From Geobacter sp. (GTDB lineage: Bacteria > Desulfobacterota > Desulfuromonadia > Geobacterales > Pseudopelobacteraceae), in NCBI GenBank assembly GCA_003151775.1, contig PLYK01000079.1, positions 9,864 through 61,127 of the forward strand: a DNA stretch of 51,264 bases, read 5' to 3'. This document shows, piece by piece, positions 44,334 through 51,264 of this stretch. Made by a program: the position numbers and the translations under genes. The notes beneath the pieces are model-generated. The model made no database searches, was not told where the DNA came from, and worked only from the letters and a program-made list of their open reading frames with translations. The stretch's first letter is position 1; the number at the start of each line of letters is the position of its first letter.

Positions 44334-45757
44334 ATATGCAGCCTTGTGTTTCCATTGTCGTCGTAACCTGGAACAGCCGCGACTGCGTGCTGAACATGCT
44401 GGATTCGCTCCGGACGATCAGCTATCGCAACGTACATGTCATTGTTGTCGACAACGCCTCCACCGATGATTCGCTTACTGTCATACGTCAGCACCCGCTT
44501 CAGGTAATTCTTCTGGAAAACCGTGAGAACCTTGGCGGAAGCGGAGGGTTCAATGCCGGCATCAAATACGCGCTGAAAGAACTTGACCAGGATTACATCT
44601 GGCTGCTTGATAATGACGCCGAGGTTTCAGTGGATACCCTGGAGTCTATGATTCGGGTAATGGAGCGAGACCACTCGATCGGAATAGTCGGTTCCTGTGT
44701 TCTGAGCCCCGAAGATCACGATCTGATTGTCGAGGCCGGAGGGCGCATCGACATCAACAAGGGCGTCTGGATGCCGCATCGGCGCTATGAACGTTACGAA
44801 CATTCAAGCGGCAAGGGGCTTGTCGAGGATGTCGATTATGTGCCGGCGTGTTCAGCATTAATCCGTACCGAGGCGTTTCAACGCATTGGCCTGCTCGATG
44901 AAAGATTTTTTCTGCACTGGGATGATATAGACTTTTGCGTCAGAATGCGAAGGTCGGGGATGAGAGTTGTTACGGCCCTGGATGCAAAGGTCTATCACGG
45001 TGCGGAAAAAGGGTATAGTTCCGTAACACTCTATTACGACTTCAGAAATGCCTTGCTGTTCTTTTCCAAGCATTTTCATGGGGTCGGATTCATCCGTGTC
45101 GCCATTGCCATTCTGAAAAAATATATGTCATCGTACGGTTATTTGTGGTTGTTGGGGAAACGTCGCAGCGCATCTTACCTGCTTTCCGGACTGAAGCATT
45201 TTATGTCGGGTCGTTACGGAAGGGCTTCCGTGACACCGGCCGACTTGTTGCAGGATAGTTCGCGTTCCGCATTGATCTGTACGGAGCGCCCGACGGAATT
45301 CAAAAGGGTTGTTGTCTTTGCCGTTGGGTCGTTTGAAACTGTCGTCGCCACGGTTTTGGCTATCAGGGCAACTTCACCCGGTTGCCGGATTGTCGTGGCG
45401 GCAGCTTCCGACCGGATCGCAGCATACCGGATTCCGGGAGTAGATGATCTTTTTGGCTATAATCTGAGTTGTGACGGTATGGCCAGAAAATTGGCAACAG
45501 CCGCAAAGTTTTTGTTTGGGGGATACGACGCCGGCGTAACAGCGGGATCAGTTTTTATGGTGCCCTATAGTTTTCTGATTCGTAGAAATTTCGAGTATCA
45601 TGTTGCTGAGGAGTCGTTTTCCCGTATCGGTGTTTCACGCCGGTCTCTCTGGAAGATACCTGCGTCAATGCTGGCCGGTTGGCTGATGCTCGCCTGGTAT
45701 ATTCTGCCGGTCCTCGTTGTGGCAAGATCAAACTATTGCACCAGGAAGTCGCAATGA
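44330..45757 (+). CDS. GlfT2-like GT2 glycosyltransferase with C-terminal accessory domain (second of the pair)
   Basis: The 475-residue protein has VSIVVVTWNSRDCVLNMLDSL, VDNASTDDS, NLGGSGGFNAGIKYAL, WLLDNDAEVSVDTLE and FLHWDDIDFCVRM. The NLGGSGGFNxG and DNDAEV phrases are those of galactofuranosyl and rhamnosyl transferases of family GT2. A second domain starts at about residue 325 (KRVVVFAVGSFETVVATVLA) and ends in a membrane-like helix (LAGWLMLAWYILPVLVVA). The ATG overlaps the previous stop, and its own stop overlaps the UDP-galactopyranose mutase gene, which suggests UDP-galactofuranose as donor. Confidence 0.88.
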   Translation: MNMQPCVSIVVVTWNSRDCVLNMLDSLRTISYRNVHVIVVDNASTDDSLTVIRQHPLQVILLENRENLGGSGGFNAGIKYALKELDQDYIWLLDNDAEVSVDTLESMIRVMERDHSIGIVGSCVLSPEDHDLIVEAGGRIDINKGVWMPHRRYERYEHSSGKGLVEDVDYVPACSALIRTEAFQRIGLLDERFFLHWDDIDFCVRMRRSGMRVVTALDAKVYHGAEKGYSSVTLYYDFRNALLFFSKHFHGVGFIRVAIAILKKYMSSYGYLWLLGKRRSASYLLSGLKHFMSGRYGRASVTPADLLQDSSRSALICTERPTEFKRVVVFAVGSFETVVATVLAIRATSPGCRIVVAAASDRIAAYRIPGVDDLFGYNLSCDGMARKLATAAKFLFGGYDAGVTAGSVFMVPYSFLIRRNFEYHVAEESFSRIGVSRRSLWKIPASMLAGWLMLAWYILPVLVVARSNYCTRKSQ

Positions 45758-47109
45758 ACATTCTCATTCTCGGCGCCGGCCCCACCGGTCTCGGCGCCGC
45801 CTATCATCTCCATAAACTCGGACATGCCACCTGGCAGCTCTTCGAAAGCGACAATCATGTCGGCGGCCTTTCCGCTTCTTTTCTCGACGATTCAGGCTTT
45901 ACCTGGGACGTCGGCGGGCATGTCCTGTTCTCTCACTACGATTATTTCGACAAGGCCGTTGCCGAAGCCTTGGGCGACTCGTACTACGAGCACCAGCGGG
46001 AGAGTTGGGTCCGCATCCTGCAAACCTGGGTGCCGTATCCCTTTCAGAACAACGTCCGCTACCTGCCCGACGATGCATTGCTGGAATGTGTCGAAGGATT
46101 GCGTAATCTGCAGGGGAATCCATTGCAGGCAGCCAATTTCCGCGACTGGATGGATATGGTCTTTGGCAGCGGCATCGTCAAGTATTTCATGGCGCCCTAC
46201 AACCGCAAGGTGTGGGGCGTGCCGTTGGAAACCATGGGCAAGGAGTGGATCGCCGAACGGGTCAGCGTGGTTGATCCGGCCCGCATTGAGCGCAACATTG
46301 CCGAGCAGCGGGACGACCTGGGCTGGGGGCCGAACAATACCTTCAGGTTCCCAAAACAGGGGGGTACCGGGGCCATATACGAAGGAGTGGCCGATTCGTT
46401 CAGGGACAGGATTCATCTGAATCACGAAATGCTGGCGGTAGATCTGGAGGCAAAACAGGTCAGGTTTGCCAACGGCAGGGTCGAGTCGTACGATGTGCTG
46501 ATCAATACGGCCCCACTTGACGTGTTTGTCAGGTCATGCTACTCCATGCCGGAAGCGGTTCTTTCAGCCACGGAGGGCTTGGTCCACAATGGCGGGCTCA
46601 TTGTGGGATTGGGGTTTGAAGGGCGCCGGGACGATACAAAATGCTGGATGTACTTTCCGGAAAACAACGCTCCCTTTTACCGGGTGACAAACTTTCATAA
46701 CTATTCCCCCTTTAATGTGCCGCACGGCGACACGGAACGCTCTTTTTCCCTCATGTGCGAGACCACCTATTCGGCGCACAAGCCTGAATCTCCGTCAACG
46801 ATTGTGGATACGACGATCCAGGGGCTGGTCAACAGCAAAATGATCGCACGTGAACAGGCCAAGAACATAGTCAGCCGCTATCTGCTCGATATTCCCTACT
46901 CCTATCCGGTGCCGACGCTGGGGCGCGACAAGGCGCTTGATCTGATCCAGCCGCATCTTGAATCCAGGGACGTTTATTCCCGCGGACGCTTCGGCGCGTG
47001 GAAATACGAGGTCGGCAACATGGACCATTCCTTCATGCAAGGTGTTGAGGTTATTGATCGTCTGCTGCTCGGCAAGGCCGAACAAACGGTGAATGGCGTT
47101 TCCCGATGA
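45754..47109 (+). CDS. glf: UDP-galactopyranose mutase, eukaryotic-like type
   Basis: The 451-residue flavoprotein begins with the FAD dinucleotide motif MNILILGAGPTGLGAAYHL. UDP-galactopyranose mutase converts UDP-Galp to UDP-Galf, using reduced FAD. Diagnostic blocks are GGHVLFSH (histidine loop, G54-G55-H56), WVPYPFQNNVRYLP, YNRKVWGVP, GWGPNNTFRFPKQGGTGAIY, CWMYFPENNAPFYRVTNFHN and, near the C terminus, GRFGAWKYEVGNMDHSFMQG. From memory these match the Aspergillus/Leishmania enzymes rather than the shorter classical bacterial Glf. It lies between two glycosyltransferases with overlapping stops and starts. A related protoporphyrinogen-oxidase-like role is less likely. Confidence 0.85.
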   Translation: MNILILGAGPTGLGAAYHLHKLGHATWQLFESDNHVGGLSASFLDDSGFTWDVGGHVLFSHYDYFDKAVAEALGDSYYEHQRESWVRILQTWVPYPFQNNVRYLPDDALLECVEGLRNLQGNPLQAANFRDWMDMVFGSGIVKYFMAPYNRKVWGVPLETMGKEWIAERVSVVDPARIERNIAEQRDDLGWGPNNTFRFPKQGGTGAIYEGVADSFRDRIHLNHEMLAVDLEAKQVRFANGRVESYDVLINTAPLDVFVRSCYSMPEAVLSATEGLVHNGGLIVGLGFEGRRDDTKCWMYFPENNAPFYRVTNFHNYSPFNVPHGDTERSFSLMCETTYSAHKPESPSTIVDTTIQGLVNSKMIAREQAKNIVSRYLLDIPYSYPVPTLGRDKALDLIQPHLESRDVYSRGRFGAWKYEVGNMDHSFMQGVEVIDRLLLGKAEQTVNGVSR

Positions 47110-48236
47110 ATATCGGCATGATGAAATCCCTGGACGCCGTAATCGGGCGGCTGGCAGCCAAGCTTTTGGCCCGGCCGGGCATGAAGGCCAAGCCTTATCC
47201 AATCAACACCATCCTCCTCATCCGTCCAGGCGGCATCGGCGACGCCGTACACCTGATACCCGCAATCAACGCCATCAAGGCGGCATACCCGGACGCAGTT
47301 ATTGACATCCTCGCCGAAAAACGCAACAGCGCCATCTTCAGGCTCTCCACCCATGTCCGCCATGTTTTTAGCTATGACAGGCTGTGCGATCTGTTCCAAG
47401 TCTTGCGCACCACCTACGACGTGGTCATCGACACCGAACAGTGGCACCGCCTGTCGGCCGTGGTTGCACGCATGACCCGCGCGCCCATGCTGATCGGCTA
47501 TGACACCAACGAGCGCGCACGCCTGTTTACTCATAAAGCGCCCTATTCTCAGGACGATTATGAGATAGAGAGCTTTTTCAGGCTGCTTGAGCCGCTTTGC
47601 ATCGAGCCGCGTGAGGTTTCTCGACCCTTTCTCGCTGTTCCCAACGAGGCAACACAACGAGGGGACGCACTTCTGGGTGAGCTCAAAGGGAGGGCCTTCG
47701 TAACGATCTTCCCCGGAGCCAGTATCCCGGAACGGCAATGGGGAGCGGATAAATTCGGAAAAGTGGCAGAGATGCTGGCTGTCCTGGGGGTCGCGGTAGT
47801 CGTGGTGGGGAGCGGGGACGACAAGGGGCATGGGGAGGTGATCGTTGCCGGCACAGCGGGGCTGAATCTGGCGGGTCGGACCTCGTTGTCCGAAACCGCG
47901 GCGGTTATTCAGAAGAGCGTCCTTTTGTTAAGCGGCGATTCCGGGGTGCTGCACATCGCAATGGGGCTGGGGGTTCCCACCGTGTCCCTGTTTGGCCCTG
48001 GGAGGGCCGGGAAATGGGCGCCGCGGGGAGAGCGCCATATCGTGATCAACAAGGGGCTCTCCTGTTCGCCCTGCACGACCTTCGGCACCACGCCGCCTTG
48101 CCCCATCTCTGCGCAGTGCCTGAACGACATTACGGTCGATGAGGTCTTTAACGCCGTAGCCGTCCTTTTGACCGCTACCGGAGGACTTTCCTCCGCCTGT
48201 TGCAAGAAAGAGTGGATCGAAATCTCAAACGTCTAG
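47106..48236 (+). CDS. GT9-family (heptosyltransferase-like) glycosyltransferase
   Basis: The 376-residue protein is a GT-B enzyme of family GT9, which adds heptose (or another ADP/GDP-activated sugar) to lipid A core or O-antigen. LLIRPGGIGDAVHLIPAINAI (about 38-58) is the N-terminal signature; FPGASIPERQWG and GDSGVLHIAMGLGVPTVSLFGP in the C-terminal half bind the nucleotide sugar. The ATG overlaps the glf stop. It closes the + strand glycosyltransferase run and converges on a small cysteine-rich gene with a 4-base overlap. Confidence 0.9.
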   Translation: MNIGMMKSLDAVIGRLAAKLLARPGMKAKPYPINTILLIRPGGIGDAVHLIPAINAIKAAYPDAVIDILAEKRNSAIFRLSTHVRHVFSYDRLCDLFQVLRTTYDVVIDTEQWHRLSAVVARMTRAPMLIGYDTNERARLFTHKAPYSQDDYEIESFFRLLEPLCIEPREVSRPFLAVPNEATQRGDALLGELKGRAFVTIFPGASIPERQWGADKFGKVAEMLAVLGVAVVVVGSGDDKGHGEVIVAGTAGLNLAGRTSLSETAAVIQKSVLLLSGDSGVLHIAMGLGVPTVSLFGPGRAGKWAPRGERHIVINKGLSCSPCTTFGTTPPCPISAQCLNDITVDEVFNAVAVLLTATGGLSSACCKKEWIEISNV

Positions 48237-48415
48237 GCCTCGATGGGAGCCGGTTCACAAAGATTCTCGGCGCAGTTGGCCTCAGCGGCGCAGGTGAAAC
48301 AATAGAATTTGGGATCGGTGGTGATGCGTGCGATCTCTTCCGTTTTCCCGTTGCTTCTGAGCATGCACATGTGGCTGTGATCGGTCTTGCCGCAACGGCA
48401 GGTTGCTTTTGTCAT
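48233..48415 (-). CDS. Small cysteine-rich, probably metal-binding protein
   Basis: The 60-residue protein has seven cysteines: C6-x-C8 and C17 with H13 and H15 in the first third, and C39-x2-C42, C48 and C53 in the last. This suggests two zinc or other metal sites. I do not recognise a family. The start ATG lies at the edge of a 30-bp sequence that is repeated 743 bases upstream; that repeat contains its purine-rich ribosome-binding site. The higBA module lies immediately upstream and may have been inserted between this gene and its old promoter. Confidence 0.65.
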   Translation of the reverse strand: MTKATCRCGKTDHSHMCMLRSNGKTEEIARITTDPKFYCFTCAAEANCAENLCEPAPIEA

Positions 48416-48443
48416 GGTTTTCTCTTCTCTGTAGAGATATTTT
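48414..48443. repeat. 30-bp direct repeat flanking higBA, copy 1
   Basis: This sequence and 49157-49186 differ at one of 30 positions (T/C at base 12 of the repeat). Each contains the small hairpin CTCTGTAGAG. Copy 1 carries the start codon and ribosome-binding site of the small cysteine-rich gene; copy 2 lies beyond the toxin promoter. They bracket the higBA genes exactly. Confidence 0.8.
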
Positions 48444-48452
48444 CCTTAAACG

Positions 48453-48764
48453 CTATGCGTGACAATGTGTCCCATAAACAGGTCGAACGTTCAATACTCT
48501 TTTAGCTAGAAACTTCTCAGCGGTCTTTATGTCATAAGAGGCTTGTAGGTTCATCCAGTATTGTGGTGTCTGGTCAAAGGCTTTGCCAAAGAGAACAGCA
48601 AGTTCAGCCGTTACAGGCCGGTCCCCGTGAATGACGTGGGATATACGCATTGCAGATACGCCAATAGCCTTTGCAAAAGCATTCTGCGACATGTCTAGTT
48701 CTTCAAGGATCTCTTTCAGAAACTCTCCTGGATGTACCGGAGGCATTCCGTTTTTTGTTGCCAT
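48453..48764 (-). CDS. higA: HigA-type antitoxin
   Basis: The 103-residue protein has the HigA pattern HPGEFLKEILEELDMSQNAFA followed by an XRE-type helix-turn-helix (GVSAMRISHVIHGDRPVTAELAVLFGKAF) and WMNLQASYD. It neutralises the HigB ribosome-dependent RNase and represses the operon. It lies 29 bases downstream of the toxin gene: toxin first, antitoxin second, as in other higBA loci. Confidence 0.94.
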   Translation of the reverse strand: MATKNGMPPVHPGEFLKEILEELDMSQNAFAKAIGVSAMRISHVIHGDRPVTAELAVLFGKAFDQTPQYWMNLQASYDIKTAEKFLAKRVLNVRPVYGTHCHA

Positions 48765-48793
48765 GATATTTTCTCCAGTTCTATTAGTTCTTG

Positions 48794-49075
48794 TCAGTGG
48801 TAATCCGTGATTTCAGCATTCATTGCTTTACCGTCATTAAATCCGAAGCATACCCGCCATTGGTCATTGATCCTGATACTCCACTGTCCGTCTCTTTTTC
48901 CGGTAAGCTGTTCCAAGTGATTCGACGGCGGCATACGGAGATCGTCAACTACAAACGCATTATCAAGCTGCGTCAATCGCCTGATAGCACGGGTTATAAT
49001 CTCGGGCGGAAACTTTTTTGACTTACCGGTGGAGTACAGTCTTTCCGTTTCTTTGTCGGCAAATGACATGATCAT
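48794..49075 (-). CDS. higB: HigB-type toxin (RelE family)
   Basis: The 93-residue protein is a RelE-fold mRNA interferase: MIMSFADKETERLY, PPSNHLEQLTGKRDGQWSIRIND and QWRVCFGF are HigB signatures, with the arginine- and histidine-rich surface needed for mRNA cleavage in the ribosome. I keep the ATG at 49075 because MIxSF is the usual N terminus; ATG 49069 is also possible. The predicted transcription start falls almost at the first ATG, so the message may be leaderless. Confidence 0.93.
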   Translation of the reverse strand: MIMSFADKETERLYSTGKSKKFPPEIITRAIRRLTQLDNAFVVDDLRMPPSNHLEQLTGKRDGQWSIRINDQWRVCFGFNDGKAMNAEITDYH

Positions 49076-49082
49076 GGATCAT

Positions 49083-49110
49083 GATATAAACAATTTGTTT
49101 AGATTGTCAA
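49083..49110 (-). promoter_or_regulatory. higBA promoter with operator palindrome in the spacer
   Basis: On the minus strand TTGACA (49110-49105) is followed 16 bases later by TATATC (49088-49083), a good sigma-70 pair. AAACAATTTGTTT (49088-49100), a perfect 13-base palindrome, fills most of the spacer and is the likely HigA operator. A second, imperfect palindrome ATGATCATGGATCAT lies over the start codon (49069-49083). Confidence 0.7.
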
Positions 49111-49156
49111 GACTATTACTCAACGGCGCAGAAGAAGAAACCAGAAGGGCCATGGG

Positions 49157-49186
49157 ATGGTTTTCTCCTCTCTGTAGAGATATTTT
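49157..49186. repeat. 30-bp direct repeat flanking higBA, copy 2
   Basis: This is the partner of 48414-48443, in the same orientation and with 29 of 30 bases identical. In this copy the ATG of copy 1 reads ATC on the minus strand, so no gene starts here. The gap up to rfbB (49111-49344) otherwise shows no feature I can support. Confidence 0.8.
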
Positions 49187-49344
49187 TTTCGTTATATATA
49201 CCAACATCATCAAACGGGCAAGCGCCGGGTGCTGCCGCTTGCCCCGCGATCCTACCCGCGCGCGTTTTTTTATTCGCAGCCCAAACGTAAATATGGTACA
49301 TTTTTTTGATTATTACCTTTTATCCTTGAGGGAGAACCGCCGAG

Positions 49345-50415
49345 ATGCCATTCAAACCGACATCCATTCTCGTGACCGGAGGCGCCGGTTTCATCGGCTC
49401 CAATTTTATCCACTCCTTTATTGCCGCCAATCCCGGCTGCGATGTGACCAACCTGGATTGCCTGACCTATGCCGGCAACCTGAAGAATCTGGCTGCGGAA
49501 AAAGACAATCCCCGCTACCGCTTCGTCAAGGGCGACATCTGCGATGCCCCGCTGGTGGCGGCGATCCTGAAGGAACGGACAATCGATGCGGTCGTCCATT
49601 TTGCCGCCGAATCCCACGTGGACCGCTCCATTACCGGACCGGAGATCTTTGTGCGCACCAACGTGCTGGGGACGCAGATCCTGCTGGAGGAGAGCCGCCG
49701 GCATTGGCAGTCCGGGGCAATGCCTGATTTCCGCTATCTCCAGATATCTACGGACGAGGTGTACGGTAGTCTTGGCGAAACCGGCTATTTTACCGAAGAG
49801 ACGCCCCTGGCCGCCAATTCTCCCTATTCGGCCAGCAAGGCCGGCGCTGACCTGTTGGTGCGGGCCTATCATGAAACCTACGGCATGCCTACCCTCAACA
49901 CGCGCTGTTCCAACAACTACGGCCCCTACCATTTCCCCGAAAAACTGATCCCGCTCCTGATCCACAATATCATCACCGGAAAGCCGTTGCCGGTCTACGG
50001 TGACGGCCTCAACGTGCGCGACTGGCTGCATGTGCGCGACCACGCCGTGGCGGTGGAAACGGTCCTGAAATATGCCGCACCCGGCTCGGTCTACAACATC
50101 GGCGGCAACAACGAATGGAAGAACATCGATATCGTCCATCTGGTCTGCGACCTGCTGGATGCGCGGCTCGGCCATCCTGCCGGCGAAAACCGCGGCCTTA
50201 TCACCTTTGTCAAGGATCGCCCCGGCCACGACCGCCGCTATGCCATCGATGCCTCAAGGCTGAAGCGTGATCTGGGCTGGGGTCCGGCCTACACCTTTGA
50301 ACAGGGCATTGCCGGGACCATCGATTGGTATCTGGCCAATCAGGAGTGGGTGGCCGGGGTTACCTCCGGCGCGTACCGCGAGTACTACACGCAGCAATAC
50401 GGGGGCAAGCCATGA
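49345..50415 (+). CDS. rfbB: dTDP-glucose 4,6-dehydratase
   Basis: RfbB converts dTDP-glucose to dTDP-4-keto-6-deoxyglucose with NAD+, the second step of dTDP-L-rhamnose synthesis. The 356-residue short-chain dehydrogenase has GGAGFIGSN (12-20), the STDEVYGSLGE catalytic loop, YSASKAGADLL with the YxxxK pair, and RCSNNYGPYHFPEKLIPL, all RfbB hallmarks. The stop overlaps rfbD. rfbA is not adjacent within the window and may lie just beyond 51264. Confidence 0.97.
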   Translation: MPFKPTSILVTGGAGFIGSNFIHSFIAANPGCDVTNLDCLTYAGNLKNLAAEKDNPRYRFVKGDICDAPLVAAILKERTIDAVVHFAAESHVDRSITGPEIFVRTNVLGTQILLEESRRHWQSGAMPDFRYLQISTDEVYGSLGETGYFTEETPLAANSPYSASKAGADLLVRAYHETYGMPTLNTRCSNNYGPYHFPEKLIPLLIHNIITGKPLPVYGDGLNVRDWLHVRDHAVAVETVLKYAAPGSVYNIGGNNEWKNIDIVHLVCDLLDARLGHPAGENRGLITFVKDRPGHDRRYAIDASRLKRDLGWGPAYTFEQGIAGTIDWYLANQEWVAGVTSGAYREYYTQQYGGKP

Positions 50416-51239
50416 TCCTGGTCATTGGAGCCAACGGCATGCTGGGCCGGGATATGACGGCGCTGCTCGGCGACCGCGGAAGGGGTGTGGATATCGACGG
50501 GATCGACATCACCTCGCTTGAGTCCGTCGAGCGCGTTCTCACGGCTTTGCGCCCGTCCGTGGTGGTCAATTGCGCCGCGTACACCGATGTGGACGGTTGC
50601 GAGAGCAACCAGGAGACCGCCATGCAGGTTAATGGCGAAGGTGTTGCGCACCTGGCCATGGCAACCCGCACGATCGGAGCGCGCCTGGTCCAGGTCAGCA
50701 CCGATTATGTCTTCGACGGCAGCAAGGGAGCACCCTACCAGGAAGACGACGCCCCCCATCCCCTCAATGTCTACGGCGAATCCAAGCTGGCCGGCGAGAT
50801 GAATGCTGTATTCAACCCCGACCACCTGATCGTCCGCACCCAGTGGCTGTACGGCCTGAACGGCAAGAACTTCGTCGAGACCATGCTGCGCTTAGGCTCT
50901 GAGCGGGACGAACTCTCGGTGGTGGACGACCAGATCGGTTCACCCACCTGGACCGTGGACCTGGCCCACGTCATTCTGGCGCTGGTTGAAAAGGGGCGCC
51001 AAGGCGTATATCATGCCGCCAATGAAGGGTACTGTTCGTGGAATGCGTTTGCCCGGGCCATTTTCCAGGAGGCCGGGATGAAGGTCTCGGTCAACGCCAT
51101 GACCACCGGGCAACTGAACCGTCCGGCGCGGCGGCCGCTTCATTCGCCGCTGGATTGCAGCAAGCTGGCGCATGATTGCGGCTATCGGCCGCAACCGTGG
51201 CGGGATGCGTTGCGGTCTTATTTGAAATTGAGAAAATAA
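50412..51239 (+). CDS. rfbD: dTDP-4-dehydrorhamnose reductase
   Basis: RfbD performs the last step of dTDP-L-rhamnose synthesis, an NAD(P)H-dependent reduction. The 275-residue product begins MILVIGANGMLGRDM, with VVNCAAYTDVDGCE, STDYVFDGS and the YGESKLAGE catalytic YxxxK. The ATG at 50412 overlaps the rfbB stop (ATGA); the upstream frame extension is a shadow of rfbB. With rfbB and the distant rfbC it covers three of the four enzymes of the pathway. Confidence 0.97.
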   Translation: MILVIGANGMLGRDMTALLGDRGRGVDIDGIDITSLESVERVLTALRPSVVVNCAAYTDVDGCESNQETAMQVNGEGVAHLAMATRTIGARLVQVSTDYVFDGSKGAPYQEDDAPHPLNVYGESKLAGEMNAVFNPDHLIVRTQWLYGLNGKNFVETMLRLGSERDELSVVDDQIGSPTWTVDLAHVILALVEKGRQGVYHAANEGYCSWNAFARAIFQEAGMKVSVNAMTTGQLNRPARRPLHSPLDCSKLAHDCGYRPQPWRDALRSYLKLRK

Positions 51240-51264
51240 CTCAGCGTTGTCCGGTTAGGAAATT

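Noticed and set aside
48200-48505. Plus-strand frame of 101 codons after the GT9 gene
   Set aside because: It is antisense to the small cysteine-rich gene and overlaps the higA end; there is no ribosome-binding site and no family features.
49029-49727. Frame running from higB upstream sequence into rfbB
   Set aside because: Its second half is the wrong frame of rfbB, and it has arginine- and cysteine-rich shadow composition.

Overview
The window comes from a Gram-negative, metal-respiring-type deltaproteobacterium, most likely a member of the Geobacterales (Geobacter or a close relative). The basis is the rpoN-hpf-hprK-rapZ-PTS block joined to a sigma-54-type two-component pair, a multihaem c-type cytochrome with 13 CxxCH motifs, a type IV pilus minor-pilin operon with pilY1, and LPS/O-antigen genes. 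The species assignment is inference from gene content. I see no rRNA, tRNA or CRISPR array.

Region 1 (about 141-10152, + strand) is a tightly packed run: sigma-54 (rpoN), long-form hibernation factor (hpf), HPr kinase/phosphorylase (hprK), rapZ, a lone mannose-family EIIA, HPr (ptsH), enzyme I (ptsI), prepilin peptidase (pilD), a membrane histidine kinase and its NtrC-type activator. No sugar permease is present, so this PTS looks regulatory. The run closes in two strong hairpins.

Region 2 (10431-20327, +) holds a DsbC-like protein with a CxxCH motif, a small secreted protein, a 1984-residue PilY1 with fibronectin repeats, and four pilin-like proteins (FimT/GspH, PilV, PilW, PilX). PilD from region 1 is the obvious processing enzyme. 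Region 3 (20489-23856, +) encodes a cytochrome with up to 15 haem sites, a TPR protein and a thioredoxin-fold/TPR protein that lacks the redox cysteines.

Region 4 (23860-36038) is mixed housekeeping on both strands: FapA-family protein, HtpG, YtxH-like protein, DUF3047 protein, YrfG-like nucleotidase, rfbC, M16 peptidase, dUTPase, M29 aminopeptidase, two unknown proteins, a DUF815 ATPase and an HDOD protein. Its intergenic gaps, and those just outside it, carry five inverted-repeat elements.

Region 5 (36120-51239) is a surface polysaccharide locus: UbiA-type prenyltransferase, seven glycosyltransferase domains of families GT2, GT4 and GT9 spread over six proteins, a Wzm/Wzt-type ABC exporter, a UDP-galactopyranose mutase that reads like the eukaryotic rather than the classical bacterial type, and the dTDP-rhamnose genes rfbB and rfbD (rfbC lies 20 kb away; rfbA is not in the window). 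Together they suggest an ABC-exported O-antigen containing galactofuranose and rhamnose. The stretch from about 38000 to 42900 is visibly richer in A+T than its flanks, which suggests acquisition. A higBA toxin-antitoxin module flanked by 30-bp direct repeats sits between the glycosyltransferases and rfbB.
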